Of a DNA stretch of 64,000 nucleotides, positions 28,245 to 36,597 are shown piece by piece. This DNA is from Haliscomenobacter sp. (GTDB taxonomy: Bacteria; Bacteroidota; Bacteroidia; Chitinophagales; Saprospiraceae). The position numbers and the translations under genes are program-made. The stretch lies in NCBI RefSeq assembly GCF_016718685.1, contig NZ_JADKCX010000010.1:15954-79953 (forward strand). The letters run 5' to 3'. Positions within the stretch are counted from its first letter, which is position 1. Each line of letters starts with the position of its first letter. The notes below the pieces were generated by a model that searched no databases, was not told where the DNA came from, and was given only the letters and a program-made list of their open reading frames with translations.

Positions 28245-28288
28245 GTGATCTTGATCACTTTATACCCAGTCAGGTTCATTTATATTTG
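28245..28288 (+). promoter_or_regulatory. promoter with a Crp/Fnr-type site centred near -41
   Basis: GTGATCTTGATCAC at 28245-28258 is a perfect GTGA-N6-TCAC dyad, also readable as TGAT-N4-ATCA, the Crp/Fnr family site. TATATTTG at 28281-28288 is a -7 box. The dyad centre (28251.5) lies about 41 bases upstream of the start expected from that box, the class II activation position. It precedes the small membrane genes at 28308 and 28450. Confidence 0.55.
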
Positions 28289-28307
28289 AGGTATATACAT
28301 CAAATCC

Positions 28308-28415
28308 ATGCACATCAAAAACTGGCACCCTGCCGCGAAACTCGCTTTAGTCTGTCTGGTTTGCCTCGCTTTGGCAATTTTAATCGGCAAAGTGTTGTAT
28401 GGGTGGCAGGGATAA
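28308..28415 (+). CDS. 35-residue membrane peptide
   Basis: The ORF starts with ATG at 28308 and ends at the TAA 28413-28415. Nearly all of it is one hydrophobic helix (LALVCLVCLALAILIGKVLY) after a short basic start. It sits just downstream of the promoter at 28281-28288 and before the DUF2892 gene. It may be a small membrane protein; being this short, it needs comparative support. Confidence 0.4.
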   Translation: MHIKNWHPAAKLALVCLVCLALAILIGKVLYGWQG

Positions 28416-28449
28416 TCAACAAGATTCTAATCATCTTAAAACCTTCATC

Positions 28450-28659
28450 ATGAAAAAGAACATGGGAAATACGGACAGAATTGTTCGTCTGATTTTGGCC
28501 GCAGTATTTGGCTATTTGTTTTTCTCGGGTACTGTTGTCGGGGTATTGGGGTATGTACTGGTTGCCTTGGGTGCAATTTTTATCCTGACCAGTTTCATCA
28601 GTTTTTGCCCACTTTATACCTTGGTGGGTATGTCTACCTGCCCCGTGAAACAATCGTAA
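28450..28659 (+). CDS. DUF2892 (YgaP-type) inner-membrane protein
   Basis: I place the start at the ATG at 28450 (MKKNMGNTDRIVRLILAAVF), giving 69 residues with two membrane helices. The C-terminus FCPLYTLVGMSTCPVK with CPxY and TCP is the DUF2892 hallmark. These proteins often accompany rhodanese domains, but none is present here. It is probably cotranscribed with the 35-residue ORF under the Crp/Fnr-type site. A terminator follows at 28693. Confidence 0.85.
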   Translation: MKKNMGNTDRIVRLILAAVFGYLFFSGTVVGVLGYVLVALGAIFILTSFISFCPLYTLVGMSTCPVKQS

Positions 28660-28692
28660 AAATTTACCAGCTATAGGGTTAGTGATGGTGCA

Positions 28693-28729
28693 GGCGGTTT
28701 GAGTGTAAATCTCAAACCGCTTGTTTTTT
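28693..28729 (+). terminator. Rho-independent terminator
   Basis: The stem GGCGGTTTGAG (28693-28703) and CTCAAACCGCTT (28711-28722) close a 7-base loop and are followed by GTTTTTT. This classical terminator ends the DUF2892 unit. Confidence 0.85.
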
Positions 28730-28768
28730 AGAAAAAAAATGGCTTAATTTGGTGAAAATTTTCTACCC

Positions 28769-28966
28769 ATGCTGCTGGCATCTGAAGAACGTCAACTTGC
28801 TTCAATATTAGAAAGCCCTAGCGCACCGCTATTGGCCAATCGACTCATCGCAGCATTAGAGGACGAAAAAAGAAAACGGCAAGAGTTCTACCGGGATATT
28901 GACGACGACATGAAAGTGGAGTTCATCAATGGAGAAATCATTGTACATTCTCTGGTAAAAAATTGA
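28769..28966 (+). pseudogene. N-terminal remnant of a Uma2-family nuclease-like protein
   Basis: 65 residues. The end DMKVEFINGEIIVHSLVK, preceded by EDEKRKRQEFYRDIDDD, matches the beginning of Uma2/DUF820 proteins (KAEFINGEIVxHSPV). The whole nuclease core that should follow is missing, because the frame stops and an SDR gene begins directly after. I infer a 3' deletion. Uma2 genes are often mobile and multicopy in this phylum. Confidence 0.6.
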
Positions 28967-28974
28967 ACACACTA

Positions 28975-29718
28975 ATGGATAGGCTAAAAAACAAGGTTGC
29001 CATCGTCACCGGAGGTGCCAATGGAATAGGAAAAGCTACAGCCCTGCGCTTTTTACAAGAAGGAGCCACCGTCGCCATTTGGGACATCAACGAAGTAAAT
29101 GGCTTGTCCCTGGCTACCGAATGGGCAGCACAAGGCTTACCCTGCAAGTTTTACAAAGTCAACACAGCTGACCTCGATGCGGTACAACAAGCGGCTGATG
29201 CAGTGGTACAAGATTTTGGACAAATCGACATCCTGATCAACAATGCGGGCATCACTAGGGATTCTTCCCTAAAAAAAATGTCACCTCTGCAATGGCAGCA
29301 AGTCATTGATGTCAACCTGACTGGAGTTTTTTATTGTACTAAAGCCGTATCGGCTTATATGGCGGAGCGCAATTACGGCCGCATCATCAACGCGGCATCG
29401 GTCGTGGCACTGTACGGCAATTTTGGTCAAACCAATTATGTCGCTTCCAAGGCCGGAGTGATTGGCATGACCAAGGTTTGGGCTCGCGAATTTGGCCGCA
29501 AAGGCATTACGGTGAACGCTATTGCGCCTGGTTTTATCAAAACGGAAATGGTGGAAACCATTCCTGCCGAATATCTGGCTGATTTGGAGAGTCGCACGCC
29601 CGTCGGGCGTGCAGGGTTGCCAGAAGACATTGCCAATGCCTACTTGTTCCTGGCCTCCGATGAGGCGTCGTTTATCAATGGGGTGACCTTGTCAGTTGAT
29701 GGGGGATTGGTCATGTAG
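28975..29718 (+). CDS. short-chain dehydrogenase/reductase, FabG/PhaB-like
   Basis: About 247 residues. Classical SDR: VAIVTGGANGIGKATAL (cofactor loop), DILINNAG, catalytic Ser in NAASVVALYG, and YVASK with the catalytic Tyr and Lys. The C-terminal SFINGVTLSVDGGLVM is typical of 3-oxoacyl-ACP or acetoacetyl-CoA reductases, with NADPH as likely cofactor. I use the ATG at 28975; an upstream TTG at 28963 is in frame but less likely. It is alone on the strand after the Uma2 remnant. Confidence 0.9.
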   Translation: MDRLKNKVAIVTGGANGIGKATALRFLQEGATVAIWDINEVNGLSLATEWAAQGLPCKFYKVNTADLDAVQQAADAVVQDFGQIDILINNAGITRDSSLKKMSPLQWQQVIDVNLTGVFYCTKAVSAYMAERNYGRIINAASVVALYGNFGQTNYVASKAGVIGMTKVWAREFGRKGITVNAIAPGFIKTEMVETIPAEYLADLESRTPVGRAGLPEDIANAYLFLASDEASFINGVTLSVDGGLVM

Positions 29719-29743
29719 GGGCGATTACACAGGATCGCCCCTA

Positions 29744-30877
29744 TCAATGTTGATAGGCGCGGACCTTCAAACAAGACGGGCTAGGAATCCCTTCCAGCAT
29801 ACTCACTTTGCTCAACAGCCCCGTTTGTTCATCTCGCTTAAACACCACGATGCTGTTGCTGAGCATATTGGCGACCAACAAGAACTTACCCGTAGGATCC
29901 AGGGTGAAGTTGCGCGGGTGGTTGCCAAAGGTGGTTTGATACCCCACATTGGTCAAGGTTCCCTTACCGGGGTGGATGGCATAAATGGCGATGTTGTTTT
30001 CATTGCCCCGGTTGGAGGCGTACAAAAAACGGCCATCAGGTGAGGTGTGGATGTCCGCTCCACTAAAACCGGTGGTGATCTCCTGAGGATGAGCGGGAAT
30101 GTTCTGGACCGAACTCAACTTGCCTCTTTTGTAGCGGTAGGAGCTCACCGTTCCGCTCAATTCCTCGATGCAGTAGGCAAACTTTTGATTGGGGTGGAAG
30201 GTGAAATGCCGGGGTCCACTCCCGGCGGGCGAAACTTGTCCATCCGGATTGGCTGCGCTGAGTGGCTCTTTGGCTTTGGGGTCAAAGTTGAAGATGCGGA
30301 GTTTGTCGGCACCCAAATCGGGCACAATCACTTGATCGTATTTCGGCGAAAAAATACAGGAATGCGTATGCGCAATGGCTTGTCTATCCTGGGTGACTTT
30401 ACTGCCCTCCGTATATTGAAACACCTGGCTAGGCGGATTGAGGCTACCATCCGAGTTGACACTGTAGCTGGATACGCTGGCTTCGTTGTAATTGGCATTG
30501 ACCACCCATTGGCCACTTTTGTGCACACTGACGTAAACGGGGTTTTCGCCGCCGCTGATTTGTTTGTTGATGAACGTGAGTTTGCCGCTGAGGCTATCAA
30601 AAACAAAACTGCTCACGCTTCCACCTTTGGGGACACGGGCTTCGGTACAAGCGTAAAGGTTTTTTCCGTTGGGACTGAGGTTGAGGTAGGTCGGATTAAG
30701 CAAATTGGGGCAAAGGCTTTTGTGCTGCAATTGTCCGGTGTTGGCATCCAAAACGTATACGTTGATGCCCTGATCGGCTGCATTAGGCACATAAGCACCT
30801 ACAAAAACGTAATAGGTTTGAGCCTGTAATAAAATGGCGGCGATAACACACAGGGAGGATAGGATGGATTTCAGCAT
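29744..30877 (-). CDS. secreted lactonase-family (6-phosphogluconolactonase-like) beta-propeller
   Basis: 377 residues with a signal peptide (SILSSLCVIAAILLQAQ). Seven-bladed propeller of the lactonase (YbhE/Pgl) family. The repeating motif is visible in LLNPTYLNLSPNGKNLYACT, NPVYVSVHKSGQWVVNANYN, GPRHFTFHPNQKFAYCIEEL and HPRNFTLDPTGKFLLVANML, each with H/N-P-x-G at a blade edge. As an exported protein it may cleave sugar lactones in the periplasm, but the substrate is not shown. It is divergent from the Gfo/Idh/MocA gene. Confidence 0.88.
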   Translation of the reverse strand: MLKSILSSLCVIAAILLQAQTYYVFVGAYVPNAADQGINVYVLDANTGQLQHKSLCPNLLNPTYLNLSPNGKNLYACTEARVPKGGSVSSFVFDSLSGKLTFINKQISGGENPVYVSVHKSGQWVVNANYNEASVSSYSVNSDGSLNPPSQVFQYTEGSKVTQDRQAIAHTHSCIFSPKYDQVIVPDLGADKLRIFNFDPKAKEPLSAANPDGQVSPAGSGPRHFTFHPNQKFAYCIEELSGTVSSYRYKRGKLSSVQNIPAHPQEITTGFSGADIHTSPDGRFLYASNRGNENNIAIYAIHPGKGTLTNVGYQTTFGNHPRNFTLDPTGKFLLVANMLSNSIVVFKRDEQTGLLSKVSMLEGIPSPSCLKVRAYQH

Positions 30878-30892
30878 GATGCGTAATGGTTT

Positions 30893-30922
30893 TTTGTTTG
30901 CCTTGCAATTTTACTAAATTTG
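30893..30922 (+). promoter_or_regulatory. promoter of the Gfo/Idh/MocA gene
   Basis: TTTG at 30893-30896 and TAAATTTG at 30915-30922, separated by 18 bases, fit the Bacteroidota -33/-7 consensus. The start codon follows 22 bases after the -7 box, giving a short leader. Confidence 0.6.
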
Positions 30923-30944
30923 TCGAACACCCTTAACTCCTGTC

Positions 30945-31928
30945 ATGATTCTGAAAGAAATAAACTGGGGCATGATCGGCTGCGGCAACGTAACCGAGAA
31001 AAAAAGCGGCCCTGCCTTCAATAAAGTCCCCCATTCTGCCCTGGTGGCGGTAATGGCCCGCGACATCAATAAAGCCGCCGACTACGCCCAACGGCACAGC
31101 GTACCCCGCTGGTACGACAGCGTGGAGGCCCTGCTCACCGACCCCGAAGTCAACGCCATCTACATTGCTACGCCGCCCAATGTACACGCCGATTACGCCA
31201 TCCAGGCCATGCGCGCTGGCAAGGCGGTATACGTAGAAAAACCGATGGCCCTCAATGCCGCGGAATGTGCGGCGATGAATCAGGTTAGTGCGGAAACCGG
31301 AATGCCCCTTTTTGTGGCGTATTACCGCCGGGCACTGCCCAACTTCATCCAAATTAAGGCTTTGGTTGATGCAAAAGTGATTGGCGACATCCGCCTCGTA
31401 CACCTGCGCATCCACCACCCACCGCAAGCGGAAGAAGTAGGTGAAAACCCGCAACCGCGCTGGCGGGTCATGCCAGAAATTTCCGGGGGTGGGCATTTTC
31501 ACGACCTGGCTTCGCACCAACTGGATTATTTGGAATATCTGTTGGGAGCAATCAAAAGCACCCAGGGCATGGCGCGAAACCAGGCAGATTTGTATCAAGC
31601 AGACGATATCGTGGTGGCCAATTTTGAGTTTGCTTCGGGCGTGTTGGGTTCGGGCACCTGGTGCTTTACCCTAAATCCGGAGCAACGCATTGATGAAACC
31701 CAAATCATTGGTTCCAAAGGCAAAATCAGCTTCGCATTTTTTAATGATTCACCGATCCGGGTAGAAACAGCGGAGGGGATAGTGGAATACCCGATCCCTT
31801 ACCCTGAAAATGTGCAACAGCCCTTTATTGAAAGTATAGTGAAGGAATTGCGCGGTGAAGGGAAGTGCCCGAGTAGTGGCGTGAGCGGCGCGAGAGCCAA
31901 TGCTTTGATGGATCAAATTACGGGTTAA
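30945..31928 (+). CDS. Gfo/Idh/MocA family oxidoreductase
   Basis: A 327-residue cytosolic NAD(P)-dependent oxidoreductase. The N-terminal Rossmann fold begins WGMIGCGNVTEKKSGPAFNK, where the glycines bind the cofactor; YVEKPMALNAAECAAMN holds the EKP motif with the catalytic or cofactor Lys. The C-terminal half, with PEISGGGHFHDLASHQLDYL, holds the GGG-H pattern and the His near the active site. The substrate (sugar or inositol) cannot be told. It has its own promoter and no obvious operon partner. Confidence 0.92.
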   Translation: MILKEINWGMIGCGNVTEKKSGPAFNKVPHSALVAVMARDINKAADYAQRHSVPRWYDSVEALLTDPEVNAIYIATPPNVHADYAIQAMRAGKAVYVEKPMALNAAECAAMNQVSAETGMPLFVAYYRRALPNFIQIKALVDAKVIGDIRLVHLRIHHPPQAEEVGENPQPRWRVMPEISGGGHFHDLASHQLDYLEYLLGAIKSTQGMARNQADLYQADDIVVANFEFASGVLGSGTWCFTLNPEQRIDETQIIGSKGKISFAFFNDSPIRVETAEGIVEYPIPYPENVQQPFIESIVKELRGEGKCPSSGVSGARANALMDQITG

Positions 31929-32170
31929 AACTGGGAACCCCAAGCGATATTTTTTTCAACTTCCATGATTACGCAATCCTACGCTAAGTCCTCAGCTCAC
32001 GTAAAAGTGAGTATTACTGATGTACCCAGTGATTTCAATTTAACCGTAGTTTTTTACAGCAGATAAAGGAGTACACGCGGAGTTCCCCATTTCTTAACCA
32101 AAGTCAATGAACGAGATTTTGAACAGCCCGTCCTTTGCAGCATCAATTCATTTTCTAAAACTCGACAAGT

Positions 32171-34609
32171 ATGAAAAGGATCGCTGCCATTACCGTATGG
32201 ATGCTGCTATTGACTACGACCATTTTTTCCCAAAACCTGACCCAAACCGTCAGAGGAACCATCCTGGACGAAGACAGCAAAATGCCCCTCATCGGGGCGC
32301 AAGTGATCGTACTGGGCAGTGATCCCTTGCTGGGGACTGCCAGCGACGAGCAGGGCAATTTCAGGCTCGACAAGGTCCCGATTGGTCGAATCAGCCTGCA
32401 AGTCTCTTATTTGGGCTACAAAAACGCGATCATCCCCAATGTAGTGGTCAACTCGGGCAAAGAAACCCTGCTCAACCTCACCATGCAGGAATCGGCCATC
32501 AAGATGGAAGAAGTGGTCATCACCGAGGACAAAAACAAAGGGGAAGCCCTGAACGACATGGCCATGATCAGCGCCCGCTCGATCTCGCCCGAACAAACCA
32601 ACCGCTACGCCGGCGGCTTCAACGACCCCTCGCGCATCCTCTCCAATTTTGCGGGCATCACCAGTACTCAGGATGGTAGCAATGACATCATCGTGCGTGG
32701 CAACTCCCCCAAGTACGTGCAATGGCGACTGGAAGGTATCCAAATCAGCAATCCCAACCATTTTGCCGACCAAAGCTCGGTAGGCGGCTCGGTCAGCACC
32801 CTGAACAACAACATCCTGGCCACTTCCGACTTTCACACCGGCGCATTTTCTGCCGAATACGGCGATGTGCTTTCCGGGGTGTACGATGTGAAACTCCGGG
32901 CGGGCAACAACGAAAAATTTGAATCCGTGTTTGGTTTTGGCCTGCTTGGCACCGACCTCACCCTGGAAGGCCCTTTCAAAAAAGGCTACGGCGGCTCCTA
33001 CCTCGTCAATTACCGCTACTCTACCGTTTCACTGATCCAAGACATTGGGCTGGTCGACAACATCAACGGGGCCTTGAATTTTCAAGATGCGGCCTTCAAA
33101 GTAGTGCTGCCGACTAAAAAACTGGGCGTATTTTCAGTATTTGGCCTGGGTGGTACGAGTAGTTTTTTGTTCGAAGACGTCACTCCGGCCATTTGGGAAA
33201 CCCCAGGGAACAATGGCCAGCGCCGTGAAATCCGGGAAGATTACCAAAAACGCGCCCATCTGCTCAACCTCGGCCTCAACCATACTCTGAGCCTCAGCCC
33301 GCGCAGCTACCTCAAAACCAGTCTGGCTTATTCCAACGAGGGCATCAATGACGATGTTTTTGAATCCCAACTCATCAAAATTTATGGCTCCAATGGCGAG
33401 TATTTGCGCGATTCAGCCCAGAGCCGCAATCTGAACTTCAGCGGTCGTTTGTCAAAACCCACTTACCGGGCGGAACTCACTTATCACCATAAGTTCAACG
33501 CCAAAAACAAAATCCAGATCGGCAGCAAATACAGCCTTTTTGCTTACGAGTTTGAGCAAAGTCAAATCATCGAAGGCGGCTCAACACGCTTCAATCTGAT
33601 CGATTTTAACGAAAATGTGGGGACTCTCCGCAACTTCGTCAACTGGAAACACCTGTTCAACGACGACCTGACCCTCGTAGCCGGGGTTCACAACCTTAAT
33701 GTCCTACTGAATCGAAAAAGCACCCTGGAGCCTCGTCTGGCCCTGAACTGGCAACTAGGCCCCGGCAGCGCCATCCACGCGGGTTATGGCTTGCACAGCA
33801 CCATGGAAAGCATCCACAACTACTACGCCCGGGTCAAACAACCCGACGGCAGCATTGCGGAAGTAAACCGCGATCTGGACCTACTCAAAGCCCACCATTT
33901 TGTGCTGGGTTATGAAAAACGGTTTGGCCAACACCTCATGGCCAAAGTAGAATTGTACTACCAAGACCTCTACAATCTACCTGTAGAAAACCTCGACAGC
34001 AGTTATTACGCGACGATCAACGAAGGGCTGGAGTTTCGCTACGTGGATTTGGTCAATCAGGGTACGGGTAAAAACTACGGCATCGAGCTCACGCTGGAGC
34101 GTTTTTTCCACCGCAATTACTATTTTTTGTTCAACACCTCACTGTACCAATCCAAGTACCGCTCGCTGGAAGGCGTGGAGCGCAATACGCCCTACAATGG
34201 CAATTATCTGGTTAATGTCCTTTTTGGCAAAGAAATTCCCAAACTGGGCCCCAAGCAAAACCGCACCCTGGGGCTCAACGCCAAGGTGTTCTTCGGTGGT
34301 GGCCGCAAGATCATTCCGCTGTTGCGCGACAACGATGGCCAATTGGCCGTCGATCCCAGCAACAACCGTTTCTGGGATTACTCCAAAGCTTATGACCGTA
34401 GCTTGGGAGATACCTACCAAGTCATCTTATCGGCCAGCTACAAATGGAATCAACTTCGTGCCACCCACGAACTTTTCCTCAACCTCGACAACGTGACCAA
34501 CAACAAAGGAAAAATTTCAGAATTCTACGACGAAAGCAAACCTAATTCCATCGGATACCTCACCCAATTCGGTATCTTTCCGAACCTGATGTACCGGGTA
34601 TATTTTTAA
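32171..34609 (+). CDS. TonB-dependent receptor with carboxypeptidase-like N-terminal domain
   Basis: 812-residue outer-membrane transporter with a signal peptide (ITVWMLLLTTTIFSQ). Residues 25-110 are the carboxypeptidase-like regulatory domain (VRGTILDEDSKMPLIGAQVI, with GNFRLDKVPIGRISLQVSYL). A plug domain follows (FAGITSTQDGSNDIIVRGNS), then a long barrel with aromatic strands, ending MYRVYF. No SusD partner is adjacent, so it is not a typical SusC. The substrate is unknown; it does not have the iron-box features that would mark a siderophore receptor. Confidence 0.9.
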   Translation: MKRIAAITVWMLLLTTTIFSQNLTQTVRGTILDEDSKMPLIGAQVIVLGSDPLLGTASDEQGNFRLDKVPIGRISLQVSYLGYKNAIIPNVVVNSGKETLLNLTMQESAIKMEEVVITEDKNKGEALNDMAMISARSISPEQTNRYAGGFNDPSRILSNFAGITSTQDGSNDIIVRGNSPKYVQWRLEGIQISNPNHFADQSSVGGSVSTLNNNILATSDFHTGAFSAEYGDVLSGVYDVKLRAGNNEKFESVFGFGLLGTDLTLEGPFKKGYGGSYLVNYRYSTVSLIQDIGLVDNINGALNFQDAAFKVVLPTKKLGVFSVFGLGGTSSFLFEDVTPAIWETPGNNGQRREIREDYQKRAHLLNLGLNHTLSLSPRSYLKTSLAYSNEGINDDVFESQLIKIYGSNGEYLRDSAQSRNLNFSGRLSKPTYRAELTYHHKFNAKNKIQIGSKYSLFAYEFEQSQIIEGGSTRFNLIDFNENVGTLRNFVNWKHLFNDDLTLVAGVHNLNVLLNRKSTLEPRLALNWQLGPGSAIHAGYGLHSTMESIHNYYARVKQPDGSIAEVNRDLDLLKAHHFVLGYEKRFGQHLMAKVELYYQDLYNLPVENLDSSYYATINEGLEFRYVDLVNQGTGKNYGIELTLERFFHRNYYFLFNTSLYQSKYRSLEGVERNTPYNGNYLVNVLFGKEIPKLGPKQNRTLGLNAKVFFGGGRKIIPLLRDNDGQLAVDPSNNRFWDYSKAYDRSLGDTYQVILSASYKWNQLRATHELFLNLDNVTNNKGKISEFYDESKPNSIGYLTQFGIFPNLMYRVYF

Positions 34610-34622
34610 TGACCATTTCACC

Positions 34623-35586
34623 ATGAAAGCAGCCATTCGTTACCAATACGCACCTCCCCAGCAATTGAGTGTCGGGGAGGTACCCCAACCCCAGCCAAAA
34701 GCGAACGAAATTTTGGTCAGGGTGTATGCCGCTACCGTCAATCGTACCGATTGTGCGGTGCTGACGGGTTGGCCCCTGGCTATCCGAGCATTTACAGGTT
34801 TGAGCAAGCCCAAATTGCCAATTACGGGCACGGATTTCGCCGGGCAGGTCGAAGGAATTGGCCAAGAGGTAAAGGACTTTAAAATTGGCGATCGAGTATG
34901 GGGTTTTAATGACAACGGACTGGAGTCGCATGCCCAATACCTTTGCATCGCCGCAAGTGGCAATGTGATAAAAATGCCTGAAAATGCCAGCTATGAAGTA
35001 GCGGCGGCCAGTGCCGAAGCCGCCCATTACGCCATTAATTTTATCAACAAACTAAAGGTCACTCCCGGCCAAAAAGTATTGGTCAATGGGGAACTGGGGC
35101 TATCGGCTCAGCGTCAATACAAATTCTTCACGATTTAGGTGTACGAGTCACTGCCGTGTGTGGCACTAAAAACGTGGAGCGCATTCAGGCCTTTGGGGTT
35201 GAAAAGGTCATTGATTTTGAAAAAGAGGATTTTACTCAGCACGGAGAAATCTACGATTATGTATTTGACGCCGTAGGGAAAAGTACTTTTTTTAAATGCA
35301 AAGGACTCTTGAAACCAGGAGGCATCTACCTTTCGTCTGAATTGGGGCCTTGGTGGCAAAACCTCTATCTGCCTTTGCTTACTCGAATTTTTGGCAGCAA
35401 AAAAGTGGTTTTTCCCATTCCCTTCAACATCAAGGCCAGTTTGGAGTACATGAAAAAGTTGATGGAAGCCGGTAAGTTCAAGCCCCTCATTGATCGAACT
35501 TACCCCTGGAAAAAATCAGCGAAGCGTTCGAATATGTAGGAAGCGGGCAAAAAATCGGAAACGTGATCATCAACTTGGCAGACTGA
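34623..35586 (+). pseudogene. MDR-type (zinc/quinone oxidoreductase-like) dehydrogenase, two frameshifts
   Basis: Three pieces make one protein of about 321 residues. 34623-35091 gives the GroES-like domain (NEILVRVYAATVNRTDCAVL, PITGTDFAGQVEGIGQEVKD, KIGDRVWGF). From about 35091 another frame gives the Rossmann part (GTGAIGSASIQILHDLGVRV, VFDAVGKSTFF). From about 35515 a third gives ISEAFEYVGSGQKIGNVIIN to a stop at 35584-35586. Each junction needs one more base: the G-run 35088-35091 and the A-run 35510-35515. The lack of the zinc-ligand motif points to a quinone-reductase-like member. A repeat follows at 35596. Confidence 0.85.
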
Positions 35587-35595
35587 GTACTTGGT

Positions 35596-35713
35596 AGTGG
35601 GGCAAAAATAAGTGATCATTTTTCCTGAGCCAGAGGATTAGATAAGACACTTGAAATGAAACGTTTCCTTATCTAATCCTCTGGCAAAATGACCACCTAT
35701 TTTTTATCGCCCC
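35596..35713. repeat. palindromic repeat, copy 1 (GGGGCAAAAATAAG element)
   Basis: A perfect 17-bp stem (35630-35646 with 35668-35684, CCAGAGGATTAGATAAG) closes a 21-base loop containing CACTTGAAATGAA. The outer ends GGGGCAAAAATA and TATTTTTTATCGCCCC are also inverted. It is almost identical in layout to 62924-63039. No ORF. Confidence 0.8.
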
Positions 35714-35761
35714 TTATGCATTGAGTCGAAGCAAGTTCCGATTTCATCGAAAATTAAACGC

Positions 35762-36394
35762 ATGTCCGCAGCGCTAAGGGTATTTTGGGCAATTCCACAA
35801 AATGAGATTGCCATGCGACCCGTAAACGAAGCAGTTTTTTCTAGACCATCCCATAGCTTGGATCAATGCGCCGACAAATTGATCCAGAATCTGCATTTTT
35901 ATACCTCTTTGCAGGCAGAGGAAATCCAGCGAATTGTAGCTGAAACGGCCATAAAAACCCTAAAAAAAGGTAGCTTGCTCTTGCGCGAAGGACAAATTCC
36001 ACAGGTTTGTTATTACGTATTCAAAGGCTGTGTTCGGGAATATTACCTAGTGGATGGGGAGGAAAAAACCAGCGAATTTTACCTCGAAGGGGATTCCATC
36101 TCCGATGATTTAAGCAAAATAGAAAGAAAACCCAGCCGAAAATATTGGGAATGCCTGGAAGACACCACCTTGTCGGTCTTCACGCATGCGCAGGAAGAAA
36201 AAATGTACCGCCTTTTTCCCAGCATTGAATCCTTATGCCGCATTGAAACGGAGAAAAAATTGGGGCAATTCCGCGAGTTGATGGCCTTTTATCTGGCTTC
36301 CAGCCCCGAGGAACGTTACCTGAACCTGTTACAAACCCGCCCCAATTTGGTAAACCGGGTGCCGCAGTATCAATTGGCGAGTTATCTGGGGTAA
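35762..36394 (+). CDS. Crp/Fnr-family transcriptional regulator, C-terminus shifted
   Basis: As read, 210 residues. The cyclic-nucleotide-binding-like beta-roll is clear (KKGSLLLREGQIPQVCYYVF, KGCVREYYLVDGEEKTSEFY). The HTH is cut in the middle after QYQLASYLG. With one more G in the run 36388-36391 the frame gives VKPESLSRIRGRIQSSKERR to a stop at 36463-36465, completing the helix-turn-helix (about 234 residues). The start is uncertain; an internal ATG at 35813 (MRPVNEAV) is also plausible. The ligand is not predictable. It lies directly before the permease cluster. Confidence 0.8.
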   Translation: MSAALRVFWAIPQNEIAMRPVNEAVFSRPSHSLDQCADKLIQNLHFYTSLQAEEIQRIVAETAIKTLKKGSLLLREGQIPQVCYYVFKGCVREYYLVDGEEKTSEFYLEGDSISDDLSKIERKPSRKYWECLEDTTLSVFTHAQEEKMYRLFPSIESLCRIETEKKLGQFRELMAFYLASSPEERYLNLLQTRPNLVNRVPQYQLASYLG

Positions 36395-36486
36395 AACCTG
36401 AATCTTTGAGTAGAATCCGGGGCCGGATACAGTCATCAAAAGAACGAAGAACCGCTTCAATTTAGTCGCGTTCAAAGCGTACACTA

Positions 36487-36504
36487 TTGTTCAATTCTGA
36501 ACAA
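36487..36504. promoter_or_regulatory. palindrome before permease 1
   Basis: TTGTTCA (36487-36493) and TGAACAA (36498-36504) form a perfect 7+4+7 dyad in the gap between the Crp/Fnr gene and permease 1, about 94 bases before the start codon. A near-consensus -7 box, TTTATTTG, lies at 36518-36525. It could be an operator; the regulator is unknown. Confidence 0.4.
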
Positions 36505-36597
36505 CAAATGTTTATAATTTATTTGTAAAACACTGAAAAAAAACTACTTAATTTATTGGTACAAAAATTGGTGAAGCTTATCAAAACACACCCGACC

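Noticed and set aside
32171..34609. SusC/SusD polysaccharide utilisation locus
   Set aside because: No SusD-like lipoprotein follows the receptor, and no carbohydrate enzyme gene is linked to it.
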